A stretch of 37,183 nucleotides of DNA from RGIG3009 sp045630765. GTDB taxonomy: Bacteria; Bacillota; Clostridia; Oscillospirales; Acutalibacteraceae. A program made the translations under genes and the position numbers. The DNA lies in the NCBI GenBank assembly GCA_045630765.1, contig JAZQTM010000079.1, positions 1-37,183 of the forward strand. Reading direction: 5' to 3'. Of this stretch, positions 1 to 7,501 are shown one piece after another; within the stretch, counting starts at the first letter, position 1; each line of letters begins with the position of its first letter. Below the pieces are notes generated by a model. The model worked only from the letters and a program-made list of their open reading frames with translations. It did not search any database and was not told where the DNA came from.

Positions 1-294
1 AAATAAATAGGTGCTGTTTTGAATGTCTCCATTCCTTTCTTCCAGCACATTTATTGCCACATAAGCTTTCTTTTCTTTGGCAATAGATGCGGCTTTTTCA
101 AGCATCATTTTTGCCCGCGGCATAGCCGCCTTTTCGCTTTCGATATCAGAAATTCCACCCGCATTGGAATACTCAGGCAAAACGATTAAAGAATCTCTTT
201 CTGCCTTTTGAAGCTCGTTCATTAAAAAATCCGCAATTTTCTCATCGGGATTCTCTCCGCAAAAATATGGAGGTTGTACTACTGTGATTTTCAA
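1..294 (-). CDS. Carbon-nitrogen hydrolase (nitrilase superfamily), N-terminal part, cut by window edge
   Basis: The first 98 codons are present; the gene runs off the left edge. I chose a TTG start at 294 because an AGAAGGTG ribosome binding site lies about 8 bases upstream and no in-frame ATG fits. The N-terminus (ITVVQPPYF) is the typical first beta strand of nitrilase-family amidases, and the segment IVLPEYSNAGG places the family's catalytic Glu at residue 41. The Lys and Cys of the Glu-Lys-Cys triad would lie beyond the window. The family cleaves amides or nitriles; the substrate cannot be told from this part. It reads away from the 267-residue unknown gene upstream, with two hairpins between them. 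Confidence 0.75.
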   Translation of the reverse strand, partial: MKITVVQPPYFCGENPDEKIADFLMNELQKAERDSLIVLPEYSNAGGISDIESEKAAMPRAKMMLEKAASIAKEKKAYVAINVLEERNGDIQNSTYLF

Positions 295-340
295 AACGCA
301 ACACCTTCTTAAACAAGATACAATAAGTTTTTGATAAAGA

Positions 341-372
341 AAAACCCAGAAACCGTTCAGTTTCTGGGTTTT
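341..372 (-). terminator. Intrinsic terminator-like hairpin
   Basis: A 13-base perfect inverted repeat (AAAACCCAGAAAC and its complement) has a 6-base loop. On the minus strand it is followed by TTTTTCTTT. It would stop minus-strand transcripts coming from the gene at 555-1358 before the nitrilase gene. The open frame that crosses it (242-508) is therefore probably not a gene. Confidence 0.7.
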
Positions 373-494
373 CTGCCCCGATATCTAAATCGGTGCTACT
401 TTGAAAATACAGTGCTATTTTGATACAATGCAACACTACCGCACCGAGCGTTGCAATCAAAATTCCTGTTCTTTTATTCTCTAATATTAAGATT

Positions 495-529
495 AAAGCC
501 GAGGTCAAAATTTCAACCTCGGCTTTTTT
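495..529. terminator. Hairpin terminator downstream of the 267-residue gene
   Basis: AAGCCGAGGT pairs with ACCTCGGCTT around a loop of about 12 bases. The T-run is better on the plus strand (TTTTTT) than on the minus (CTTTAATC). Together with the hairpin at 341-372 it makes a tandem stop for the minus-strand gene at 555-1358. Confidence 0.65.
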
Positions 530-554
530 ATACTAATAATCTGTAGTTTTTAAA

Positions 555-1358
555 TTAAATGTGATAACCCAATGACTCCAATGTAAAAATCATAAAGTAA
601 AGGATGGCATCTTCTAAAGTAACATTTTCTTTTTCCATTACAATCTCAAGCAGACGAATCTTGTCCTTGCTCAATTTGATTTCCACTACAGGGTTATCCA
701 ACTGTTCAAATTCTCTATCGGGATCATCGTGTCCCCACAAGGAAACTGCATTCCCAGCCCAGCCTGTCGAAAGAATAGTTACACAATTTTTTTGAGTTAT
801 AGATGACAAGATGGCTTTGTCAGGCGTTAAATTTTTCGACTTCATTATTTGCCTCAACATATCTTGAGCATTTATGTCATCATTAAAATCTATGCGAAGC
901 TTTGGAGCTTTGTGCTTTGAAGGAGTTTCTTGCTCTATAAACACCTTTTTGAAAACTTCTAATTTGGCTTCATCATCAAAATTCTGGAGATACTGACTTT
1001 CATATGTCTGCCAATCCGCAACTATAAGGCTTTCTACCATATTTGTAAAGATGCCTTGTTTTTGCTGATATGCTTCTCGGTGAGTTAAAAGGAGCTTACC
1101 GATTTCCAATGCTGATTCTGAAGCTTGGATTAATTCATTCCACTTATAAAATCCTGCAAGTCGAGCTATAATGTGTTGAGCATTCATCAACGTAAAAGCT
1201 TCGTCAGCTTTAAAATCAAAGTTATAAAGAAGCTCGTCGATGTCCTGAAAGTAACGAGGGTTATATTCATAAAAACCTTCAGCCTCGTTAAATACTCTTG
1301 TTTTGTAGTCCTTCATAAAGTTTTTGGACTGTTGCTTAAAAAACTCAATGGTTGCCAT
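555..1358 (-). CDS. Protein of unknown function, 267 aa, AT-rich
   Basis: I do not recognise this protein. The start is firm: AAGGAGA lies about 8 bases before the ATG. It is soluble, with no signal peptide or membrane segment. Residues about 1-95 are helical, with an aromatic-rich patch (FYEYNPRYF) and the phrase FTLMNAQHIIARLAGFYKWN, which looks like a short conserved helical motif. The last 50 residues (from about VEIKLSKDKIRLLEIVMEKE) form another helical block. Base composition is clearly more AT-rich than the genes after 2.3 kb, which suggests acquisition. A -10-like TATAAT lies at 1444-1449 on this strand, with only a poor -35. It appears to be a single-gene transcript closed by hairpins at 495-529 and 341-372. 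Confidence 0.7.
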   Translation of the reverse strand: MATIEFFKQQSKNFMKDYKTRVFNEAEGFYEYNPRYFQDIDELLYNFDFKADEAFTLMNAQHIIARLAGFYKWNELIQASESALEIGKLLLTHREAYQQKQGIFTNMVESLIVADWQTYESQYLQNFDDEAKLEVFKKVFIEQETPSKHKAPKLRIDFNDDINAQDMLRQIMKSKNLTPDKAILSSITQKNCVTILSTGWAGNAVSLWGHDDPDREFEQLDNPVVEIKLSKDKIRLLEIVMEKENVTLEDAILYFMIFTLESLGYHI

Positions 1359-1372
1359 AATAATATTTCTCC

Positions 1373-1652
1373 TTATTGATTGAGTCTATTGCCTAATAAA
1401 GGATGCGTTCGTAAGCTTTTTCGACAATAAACCCTTAATAAAGATTATATTATCATAATGATGGCTGATTAAAAATCTTTGCACGAACGAGCAAGCTTGC
1501 CATAAGCTTATTCTATTATAGCAAATCTTTTTGCACAATGCAATACTTTTTAGAATCATAGCGATCTTGCAATCGTTTAACGAATAGCGGTTGTTTAACG
1601 ATAGGTCGGTATAAATGTTGGGTTAAGTCCCGGGGTGGGGCTATAAAAACAA
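1373..1652. other. Intergenic stretch without a recognisable gene
   Basis: AT-rich non-coding DNA between the 267-residue gene and the tRNA terminator. It holds the likely promoter of the upstream minus-strand gene (TATAAT at 1444-1449) and an imperfect direct repeat of GTTTAACGA near 1573-1605. Short open frames here lack ribosome binding sites. Nothing else is supported. Confidence 0.5.
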
Positions 1653-1702
1653 TGAAAAAAGCGTTGCAGGATGGGCGGAATACTCCCAAAATGCAACGCT
1701 TG
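1653..1702 (-). terminator. Intrinsic terminator of the initiator tRNA transcript
   Basis: AAGCGTTGCA pairs with TGCAACGCTT across a loop of about 31 bases that itself contains GGGAGT and GCCC. On the minus strand the stem is followed by TTTTTTC. It lies about 90 bases beyond the 3' end of the tRNA. Confidence 0.8.
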
Positions 1703-1791
1703 TTTTTATAAGTGCTTATTCTGTCTATGTTTTTTGCGGTAAAATAACGATACCGCTGTCGACACGATTGTATCAACAGAGGTATCTGTTT

Positions 1792-1866
<75 letters not shown>

Positions 1867-1895
1867 ATATGGAATGTTCGTTTAAGAACAATGAC

Positions 1896-1924
1896 AGTAT
1901 ACCAGTATTCTTATAAAGTGTCAA
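1896..1924 (-). promoter_or_regulatory. SigA-type promoter of the initiator tRNA
   Basis: TTGACA, a 17-base spacer and TATACT on the minus strand, about 30 bases before the tRNA 5' end. A small hairpin (TGTTC/GAACA) lies between the start site and the tRNA, in the 5' leader to be trimmed. Confidence 0.9.
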
Positions 1925-1971
1925 GGGGTATTCCTTAAATTTATGAAATTATCTATCGACACGATCGTCGA

Positions 1972-2169
1972 TTATTCCGACACCGTCAGATCTTTTAACA
2001 GTGTTACATACTCTTGGTATTTGTGTGGGCGAATCGGCCTGATAAACGGCGGAGTACTGAACTCTAACACCAAACATTCACCAATATTAGGATAATCGCT
2101 AATAAATTGATATCCAACTAATTCTCCGTTCTTGATACGTTGTTTTATTTTGTTATGATACGGATACAT
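1972..2169 (-). CDS. Small conserved-looking protein of unknown function, 65 aa
   Basis: An unrecognised soluble protein without signal or membrane segment. Its start (MYPYHNKIKQRIKNGELVGY) and the proline- and arginine-containing segment PPFIRPIRPHKY look like selected coding sequence rather than chance. I prefer the ATG at 2169, which has GGAAAG 10 bases upstream; an ATG six codons earlier (2187) has only a poorly spaced GAG. A promoter with TTGATA, 18 bases and TACAAT lies at 2231-2260. It diverges from the stomatin-like gene, and the two promoters share a palindrome, so the genes may be co-regulated. Function unknown. Confidence 0.65.
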   Translation of the reverse strand: MYPYHNKIKQRIKNGELVGYQFISDYPNIGECLVLEFSTPPFIRPIRPHKYQEYVTLLKDLTVSE

Positions 2170-2197
2170 CGTACACTTTCTTTCCATGCTCTTTTAT

Positions 2198-2227
2198 TTG
2201 ACAGGTTGTAAGCGCGTGTGATATACT
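2198..2227 (+). promoter_or_regulatory. Promoter of the SPFH gene
   Basis: TTGACA at 2198-2203, an 18-base spacer and TATACT at 2222-2227. The expected transcription start near 2234 falls inside the palindrome at 2232-2252. Confidence 0.85.
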
Positions 2228-2230
2228 AAA

Positions 2231-2260
2231 ATTGTAACCATTTATGTTACAAACTATCAA
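2231..2260 (-). promoter_or_regulatory. Promoter of the 65-residue gene, divergent
   Basis: On the minus strand TTGATA (2255-2260), an 18-base spacer and TACAAT (2231-2236). It faces away from the plus-strand promoter at 2198-2227; the two -10 elements are only 3 bases apart. Confidence 0.65.
2232..2252. promoter_or_regulatory. Operator-like palindrome between divergent promoters
   Basis: A perfect inverted repeat TTGTAAC, 7 bases, GTTACAA. It covers the predicted start site of the plus-strand promoter and one arm overlaps the -10 box of the minus-strand promoter. This position suits a repressor site; no cognate regulator lies in the window. It could instead form a 5'-end RNA hairpin. Confidence 0.5.
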
Positions 2261-2273
2261 ATGAGGTGATTTT

Positions 2274-3212
2274 ATGCATATTATCATTGCTGCTGTTGTT
2301 CTGTTTATTCTGATAATCAGTTTGAAAGTCGTCCAACAACAAACCGAATGGGTTGTTGAGCGACTTGGTAAGTACAAAAAAACATGGGGAGCCGGTTTGC
2401 ACTTTTTAATTCCCGTTTTTGATCGAATCGCTAAAAAAGTCACCTTAAAGGAACAGGTTTTGGACTCTCCTCCCCAACCCGTTATTACCAAAGATAATGT
2501 TACGATGCAGATCGACACCGTTGTGTATTTTAAGGTTTTTGACGCAAAGCTATTCACTTACGGTGCGGTAAACCCCATCAGCGCACTTTCAAATTTGACA
2601 GCTACTACCCTGCGTAACATTGTTGGCGAGCTGGAATTGGACGATACCTTAACCTCGCGTGACACGATCAACGGGAAAATGACAGATATTCTGGATTCCG
2701 CTACCGACCAATGGGGCATTAAGGTTAATCGAGTAGAACTCAAAAATATCATCCCCCCCGCCGAAATCCAGAACGCTATGGAAAAACAGATGAAAGCGGA
2801 GCGCGATCGCCGTGAAACCTTGTTGGAAGCTGAAGGACATAAAGCGGCGGTTATTACGCGTGCCGAGGGTGATAAACAAGCTATGATCCTTGCGGCTGAA
2901 GGTGAACGCGATGCGCGCATTGCCAGAGCGGAAGGTGAGGCAAAAGCCATTTTGCTCGCTAAAAAAGCAGAAGCCGACGGTTTGGCGGCACTCAAATCTG
3001 CCGGTGTAGACAGTGCAGTGCTGGAACTGAAGAAGTATGAAGCGCTTGTCGCGATGTCCAACGGTAAGGCCTCCAAAATTATCGTTCCCACCGATGCCGT
3101 AGACATGGCAAAATCCAACGTCATGTTCTCGGAAACCACCGGTATCGGCGACGTTACCGAGCCCGCTTCCGCGACAGTACGGGTTAAAAAGAGCGACCCT
3201 TGCTGTGATTAA
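2274..3212 (+). CDS. SPFH/Band 7 (stomatin/QmcA-like) membrane protein
   Basis: One N-terminal membrane segment (about residues 2-20) is followed by a Band 7 domain (about 20-190; ERLGKYKKTWGAGLHFLIPV, then ITKDNVTMQIDTVVYFKV, typical of stomatin-like proteins). Next comes a long charged helix rich in Ala and Glu (about 175-250; QMKAERDRRETLLEAEG, RAEGDKQAMILAAEGE), expected to form the coiled-coil oligomerisation region, and a short tail ending in CCD. Family members form ring-like scaffolds in membrane microdomains and often work with an NfeD protein. No nfeD is adjacent here. The ATG follows GAGGTGA with good spacing. Length (312 aa) is normal. Confidence 0.92.
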   Translation: MHIIIAAVVLFILIISLKVVQQQTEWVVERLGKYKKTWGAGLHFLIPVFDRIAKKVTLKEQVLDSPPQPVITKDNVTMQIDTVVYFKVFDAKLFTYGAVNPISALSNLTATTLRNIVGELELDDTLTSRDTINGKMTDILDSATDQWGIKVNRVELKNIIPPAEIQNAMEKQMKAERDRRETLLEAEGHKAAVITRAEGDKQAMILAAEGERDARIARAEGEAKAILLAKKAEADGLAALKSAGVDSAVLELKKYEALVAMSNGKASKIIVPTDAVDMAKSNVMFSETTGIGDVTEPASATVRVKKSDPCCD

Positions 3213-3223
3213 AACAAAAATAT

Positions 3224-3269
3224 GAAAGTGGCAGATACGTAGGATTTGCGTATCTGCCACTTTTGTTTT
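3224..3269 (+). terminator. Intrinsic terminator of the SPFH gene
   Basis: GAAAGTGGCAGATACG pairs, with G-U and end fraying, with CGTATCTGCCACTTTT around a short loop and is followed by GTTTTA. A strong stem lies directly after the SPFH stop codon. Confidence 0.85.
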
Positions 3270-3280
3270 ATAAGAAAGTA

Positions 3281-3342
3281 TTCACCTCTTCCCGACTTTT
3301 TGCATGATATGAAGTGAGGGTCGTTAGCATAAAAGAGGTGAA
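3281..3342 (+). promoter_or_regulatory. Possible leader that masks the ribosome binding site of the NitT-type operon
   Basis: TTCACCTCTT at 3281-3290 is exactly complementary to AAGAGGTGAA at 3333-3342, which contains the ribosome binding site of the ATPase gene at 3350. If the transcript begins upstream of 3281, the pairing would hide the site. No known riboswitch class was recognised, and no clear promoter was found. Confidence 0.35.
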
Positions 3343-3349
3343 GTGTTTT

Positions 3350-4120
3350 ATGGATATGCTACGCGTAAAAAATGTTGGTTTCAGATATCAAGCGGAAAAC
3401 GGAGAAGTGGAAGCGTTTCGCAACATCACCTTTTCTGTTCCGCGCGGGCAGTTTTTAAGCATTGTCGGTCCCAGTGGTTGCGGCAAGAGTACGCTACTCT
3501 CGTTAATCGCCGGTCTGCTCCCCCATTCCAACGGCACCATTTTGATCGACGGCAAAGAAATAAACGGGATATCCCCACATATCGGGTATATGTTACAACG
3601 AGATAATCTGTTAGAATGGCGTACCATTTGGGATAACGTTTTGTTCGGTTTGGAAATTCGCGGAACGCTTACTGAGGAAACAAGAAAACGAGCAGAAACC
3701 TTATTACACACATACGGGCTACACGAATTTCGCAACAAATCCGCTCGGCAGTTGTCCGGCGGTATGCGCCAACGCGTAGCGCTGATTCGCCCGCTTGCCG
3801 CCCGTCCGGATATTCTCTTGCTGGACGAAGCGTTCAGCGCACTTGATTTCCAGACACGGCTAAACGTTACCGATGACGTGTATCGCATTTTGAAGGCTGA
3901 AAAAGTAACGATGTTAATGGTAACGCACGATATACCCGAGGCCGTTGCTATGGGAGATGCCGTGCTTATCTTATCGGCTCGCCCCGCTTGCGTAAAAGAA
4001 CTCTATCCGATCGTGTTTAACGAGGATCACTCCCCTCTTTCTTGTCGCAGTGATGCTCGTTTTTCACAGTATTTCAGTCATATTTGGGAGGCGTTGCGTG
4101 AAGATGAAGAAGCAGAATAA
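3350..4120 (+). CDS. ABC transporter ATPase, NitT/TauT (SsuB/TauB-like) family
   Basis: This is the cytoplasmic ATPase of a three-gene importer. It shows Walker A GPSGCGKST, a Q-loop near LQRDNLLEW, the signature LSGGMRQRVAL, Walker B DILLLDEAFSALD and the switch histidine in VTHDIPEA. The LLEWRT context after the Q-loop is typical of nitrate/sulfonate/taurine-type importers. I chose the ATG at 3350 because AGAGGTGA lies 8 bases upstream; a GTG 36 bases earlier is in frame but lacks a site. The gene overlaps the permease gene. Substrates in this family include taurine, alkanesulfonates, nitrate and thiamine precursors; the sequence does not decide among them. Confidence 0.9.
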   Translation: MDMLRVKNVGFRYQAENGEVEAFRNITFSVPRGQFLSIVGPSGCGKSTLLSLIAGLLPHSNGTILIDGKEINGISPHIGYMLQRDNLLEWRTIWDNVLFGLEIRGTLTEETRKRAETLLHTYGLHEFRNKSARQLSGGMRQRVALIRPLAARPDILLLDEAFSALDFQTRLNVTDDVYRILKAEKVTMLMVTHDIPEAVAMGDAVLILSARPACVKELYPIVFNEDHSPLSCRSDARFSQYFSHIWEALREDEEAE

Positions 4121-4922
4121 GAATACGCAGCCCTCAACAGAGCGTGCTCTTTGGCTGCGCCAACAGAAAAAACGCAACATTAGCATAAAAGTATGGCAAT
4201 GGGGACTTTTGATCGGATTGATGATTTTATGGGAGCTTGCAGCTTCATTCGGTTGGATTGATGCCTTTTTGGTAAGCCAACCGAGCCGAATCGTTGAAAC
4301 ACTGTTCAACACTTCTCAAAACGGGTTACTCAAGCACATCGGTGTCACACTGTACGAAACGCTTACAGGATTCTTCTTGGGCGTGATATTTGGTTTGGCA
4401 ATCAGCGTGCTGTGTTGGTGGAGCCCGTTTGTTTCGCGTGTTGCCGAACCGTATTTGGTGGTACTCAACAGCCTCCCCAAAATCGCACTGGGTCCCGTTA
4501 TCATTTTGATAGCGGGAGCGGGCACTAAAGCCATTATTTTTATGGCTCTCGCCATATCTCTGATCGTAACGGTGTTGGAGATGCTTTCGGGTTTTCATCA
4601 CACCGATGCCGAAATCATCAAAATGGCGCAAACCTTTGGCGCATCAAGAAAGCAAGTGTTATTCAAGATCGTGCTCCCCGCCAACTTACCCACGCTGTTT
4701 AATTCCTTAAAAATCAACATCGGATTATCGTTAGTGGGTGTCATTGCCGGTGAATTCTTGGTCAGTAAAGCGGGACTCGGATATTTAATCGTCTATGGCG
4801 GGCAAGTATTTCAAATGGATCTCGTGATGGCAAGCGTTTTCATTTTAGCGGTTGTCGCCGCACTGATGTATCATGGCGTTTCCTTCTGCCAAAAGCTTGT
4901 CAGCAAGCGTTTTGGCACATAA
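4098..4922 (+). CDS. ABC transporter permease, NitT/TauT family
   Basis: A membrane subunit with about six segments, beginning near WQWGLLIGLMILWELAASF. The coupling loop is seen around AQTFGASRKQVLFKIVLPAN, the EAA-type motif that docks on the ATPase. The GTG start at 4098 is preferred, with GGGAGG 6 bases upstream; the ATG two codons later is an alternative. It overlaps the ATPase gene by 23 bases, which suggests coupled translation, and the binding-protein gene follows within about 25 bases. Length (274 aa) is normal for TauC/SsuC-like permeases. Confidence 0.9.
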   Translation: MKMKKQNKNTQPSTERALWLRQQKKRNISIKVWQWGLLIGLMILWELAASFGWIDAFLVSQPSRIVETLFNTSQNGLLKHIGVTLYETLTGFFLGVIFGLAISVLCWWSPFVSRVAEPYLVVLNSLPKIALGPVIILIAGAGTKAIIFMALAISLIVTVLEMLSGFHHTDAEIIKMAQTFGASRKQVLFKIVLPANLPTLFNSLKINIGLSLVGVIAGEFLVSKAGLGYLIVYGGQVFQMDLVMASVFILAVVAALMYHGVSFCQKLVSKRFGT

Positions 4923-4945
4923 ATCTTATTAGGAGAGTGTTATCT

Positions 4946-5947
4946 TTGAAAAAACGTATTCTCGCCTGTTTAATGGTTTTGATTTTAGCACTGATCCCCG
5001 TGTTGTCGGGTTGTTCGAATTCCAATGAACCTACTATAACAACCGTCCGTCTTTGTGAAGTAACACACAGTATTTTCTACGCACCACAATACGTAGCGAT
5101 CGCTAAAGGCTTTTTTGAGGAGGAAAACATAACGATCGAGCTCAGTAACGGCGGAGGTGCCGATAAGGTAATGAGCGCCGTTATCAGTAACAGCGTCGAT
5201 ATTGGTTTGGCGGGCCCGGAAGCCAGTGTATACGTTTATAACTCCGGCAGCGAGGATTACCCCGAGGTATTCGCTCAACTGACGGCGTGCGATGGGAGCT
5301 TCTTGGTTGCTCGTGAACCGGATCCCGATTTCAGCTGGAGCGACCTTGCCGGCGCACACATTTTGCCCGGTCGTACCGGTGGTATGCCTTATATGGCATT
5401 TCGATATGCGATGGAGGAAAACGGACTCGATCCCGATACCGATGCCAATTTGGACAACACGATTCAATTTGATATGATGACGGGCGCTTTCCTCAGTGGA
5501 ACCGGTGATTACGTTACTATGTTTGAGCCGGTAGCCTCTAGTGTGCAATTGGAAGGTAAGGGATATATTGTCGCCAGTGTAGGTGCTGCCGCGGGAGAAA
5601 TGCCGTACACCGCGTATTTTGCAAAAAAAAGCTTTATTGCCGATAACGGCGACCTGGTACAGCGATTCACCAATGCAGTCGCTAAAGGGCAAAAATGGGT
5701 ACAAGAACACACACCGGAAGAAATCGCCGAATGTGTTAAAGAGTTCTTTGCCGATACCGATGTGAAATTGCTTGCCAGCGCTGTAAAAAGTTATAAGGAT
5801 ATCGGCGCATTTGCCACCACGCCTGTGATGACCGAAGAAGCTTTCAACAGATTGCAAGAAGTCATCCAACGTGCAGGTGAATTGGATGCCCCTGCCCCAT
5901 TCGATAAACTTATCAATAACACCTTTGCCGAAAAAGCAGTCGGGTAA
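4946..5947 (+). CDS. Substrate-binding lipoprotein, NMT1/THI5-like (NitT/TauT system)
   Basis: A lipoprotein signal (KKRILACLMVLILALIPV) ends in the lipobox LSGC, so the mature protein is anchored by Cys outside the membrane. The body has the NMT1/THI5-like pattern: a first strand, then FYAPQYVAIAKGFFEEENI, and GLAGPEASVYVY in the next segment. TTG at 4946 is the chosen start, 8 bases after AGGAGAG; a GTG three codons earlier overlaps the ribosome site. The gene order ATPase-permease-binding protein is compact. Relatives bind sulfonates, nitrate or pyrimidine precursors of thiamine. No TPP riboswitch or thi gene is next to it, so the ligand stays open. Confidence 0.88.
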   Translation: MKKRILACLMVLILALIPVLSGCSNSNEPTITTVRLCEVTHSIFYAPQYVAIAKGFFEEENITIELSNGGGADKVMSAVISNSVDIGLAGPEASVYVYNSGSEDYPEVFAQLTACDGSFLVAREPDPDFSWSDLAGAHILPGRTGGMPYMAFRYAMEENGLDPDTDANLDNTIQFDMMTGAFLSGTGDYVTMFEPVASSVQLEGKGYIVASVGAAAGEMPYTAYFAKKSFIADNGDLVQRFTNAVAKGQKWVQEHTPEEIAECVKEFFADTDVKLLASAVKSYKDIGAFATTPVMTEEAFNRLQEVIQRAGELDAPAPFDKLINNTFAEKAVG

Positions 5948-5953
5948 AACAAA

Positions 5954-5994
5954 GAACAGCCGAAAGCGTTTGCTTTCGGCTGTTCAGATTTTTA
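5954..5994. terminator. Bidirectional terminator between the NitT-type and amino-acid ABC operons
   Basis: GAACAGCCGAAAGC pairs with GCTTTCGGCTGTTC around a 4-base loop. It is followed by AGATTTTTA on the plus strand and by TTTGTTTT on the minus strand, and lies between two converging operons. Confidence 0.88.
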
Positions 5995-6735
5995 TAAGAC
6001 TTTTGACAAAAATTCTTGAGTACGCGGATGTTGCGGATTGCCGAACACTTCTTCCGGTGTTCCTTGTTCTGCGATCACGCCTTCATCGATAAAGAGTACA
6101 CGATCAGCAACTTCGCGGGCAAAGCCCATTTCGTGTGTAACCACAACCATCGTCATGCCTTCGGAGGCAAGTTGTTTCATAACGTCCAACACCTCGCCGA
6201 CCATTTCGGGATCAAGTGCCGAGGTTGGCTCGTCAAACAGCATAACGTCAGGATTCATTGCTAACGCACGAACGATGGCAACACGTTGTTTCTGTCCACC
6301 GGAAAGCTGCGAAGGATAGGCATCGGCACGGTCAGCCAAACCAACACGGCTTAACAACTGCATAGCCGTTTCTGTTGCCTCATTATTGGATAACCCACGC
6401 AGTTTTATGGGCGCAATCGTTAAGTTCTTAAGCACCGTCATATGCGGGAACAGATTAAACTGCTGGAACACCATTCCCATACGCTGACGATGAAGATTGA
6501 TATTACAACGAGCATCGGTAATATCGGTACCGTCAAAGGAAATGGTTCCCCCTGTCGGCTCTTCCAAACGATTGAGGCACCGCAAAAAGGTCGATTTGCC
6601 GGAACCTGAAGCACCGATGATGACAACGACTTCACCACGGTGAATATCGGTTGTAACACCTTTGAGAACCTCAAGATCACCAAAGGATTTTTTCAGATCA
6701 TTTATGGAAATGATTACTTGAGAATTAGTGTTCAC
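5992..6735 (-). CDS. Polar amino-acid ABC transporter ATPase (GlnQ/ArtP-like)
   Basis: This is the ATPase of a PAAT-family importer. Visible motifs are Walker A GASGSGKST, the family-typical MVFQQFNLFPHMTVLKN at the Q-loop, the signature LSGGQKQRVAI, Walker B DVMLFDEPTSALDPE and the switch VTHEMGFAREVADRV. GTG at 6735 is preferred because AAGGAGG lies 10 bases upstream; earlier in-frame TTG codons lack a site. The start overlaps the end of the permease gene by 11 bases, a typical coupled arrangement. It is the last gene of the operon and ends at the shared terminator. The family carries Gln, Arg, His, Cys or similar; the exact amino acid cannot be read. Confidence 0.93.
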   Translation of the reverse strand: MNTNSQVIISINDLKKSFGDLEVLKGVTTDIHRGEVVVIIGASGSGKSTFLRCLNRLEEPTGGTISFDGTDITDARCNINLHRQRMGMVFQQFNLFPHMTVLKNLTIAPIKLRGLSNNEATETAMQLLSRVGLADRADAYPSQLSGGQKQRVAIVRALAMNPDVMLFDEPTSALDPEMVGEVLDVMKQLASEGMTMVVVTHEMGFAREVADRVLFIDEGVIAEQGTPEEVFGNPQHPRTQEFLSKVL

Positions 6736-7483
6736 TCCGACGCAACCTCCTTTCAAGATTTCCGACAAGGCGAGTCAGCAACAACACCACGCACAAATAT
6801 ATCGCAGCAACGGCGATAAGAGGCATGAATATCTCGAAGGATACGCCACGGATCAATTCACCGGCTTTATTAAGGTCACGAACACCAATATAACCGGCGA
6901 CAGAGGTTTCTTTAAGTAACGCGATAAACTCGTTGAGCAACGGCGGCAAGGTGTTCTTAAGTGCTTGGGGCAGAACGATACGCAACATCGTTTGCGCATA
7001 ATTAAACCCTAACGAGCGCCCTGCCTCGATCTGTCCGCGATCAATAGAGATAATACCGCTACGCATAATTTCAGCCACATATGCGCCCGAATTCACACCG
7101 AAGGCGACCGTAGCTACCACCAGAGTGTTGTCGACGTTGTCCAGGATGATGAGGTATGCAATCAACAATTGTACCATCACAGGTGTGCCACGGAATACGG
7201 AAAGATAGATCTTGCACACACGGTCGAGCACACGCATAATAAAGAATGTGAATCCGCCTCGACGGGACCACGATTCCAAATTGTTGTCATATGTCGTACG
7301 AATCATAGCAACGATAATACCGATAAAAATACCGATAATCGCGGCTAACAACGTGATGAGTAGCGTGTTGCCAAAACCCTCCAACAGCATCTTCCAGCGA
7401 TCATCTGTTATGAAGCTGGATATAAAAGGCTGTTTAATGGATTTTTCATAGAACTGTAACAAAATTTCTCCAAATTTTCCCAT
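6725..7483 (-). CDS. Polar amino-acid ABC transporter permease (GlnP/ArtQ-like)
   Basis: A HisM-type permease. It contains GFGNTLLITLLAAIIGIFIG in the first membrane segment and SGAYVAEIMRSGIISIDRGQ followed by EAGRSLG, the classic PAAT coupling motif (EAA loop), then LPQALKNTLPPLLNEFIALL. About five membrane segments are present in 252 residues. ATG at 7483 has AAGGAAG 6 bases upstream; the longer frame to 7522 would cross a strong hairpin. It sits between the binding protein and ATPase genes, downstream of the hairpin at 7502-7532. Confidence 0.92.
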   Translation of the reverse strand: MGKFGEILLQFYEKSIKQPFISSFITDDRWKMLLEGFGNTLLITLLAAIIGIFIGIIVAMIRTTYDNNLESWSRRGGFTFFIMRVLDRVCKIYLSVFRGTPVMVQLLIAYLIILDNVDNTLVVATVAFGVNSGAYVAEIMRSGIISIDRGQIEAGRSLGFNYAQTMLRIVLPQALKNTLPPLLNEFIALLKETSVAGYIGVRDLNKAGELIRGVSFEIFMPLIAVAAIYLCVVLLLTRLVGNLERRLRRSEH

Positions 7484-7501
7484 GTAGTTCTTCCTTTGCA
7501 A

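Noticed and set aside
242..508. 88-residue open frame on the minus strand
   Set aside because: It crosses a strong terminator hairpin (341-372), overlaps the start of the nitrilase-family gene and lacks a ribosome site. Probably not a gene.
1550..1650. Direct repeats of GTTTAACGA as a CRISPR or iteron
   Set aside because: Only two imperfect copies, no regular spacing, and no cas or replication gene nearby.
2558..3260. Two minus-strand frames opposite the SPFH gene
   Set aside because: The composition is that of an antisense shadow of the Ala/Glu-rich helix; no ribosome site.
3270..3349. TPP riboswitch before the NitT-type operon
   Set aside because: The expected CUGAGA and ACCUGA elements are absent, and the leader is too short.
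4985..5869. 294-residue minus-strand open frame opposite the NMT1-like gene
   Set aside because: The plus-strand frame has a lipobox, ribosome site and family motifs; the opposite frame has none.
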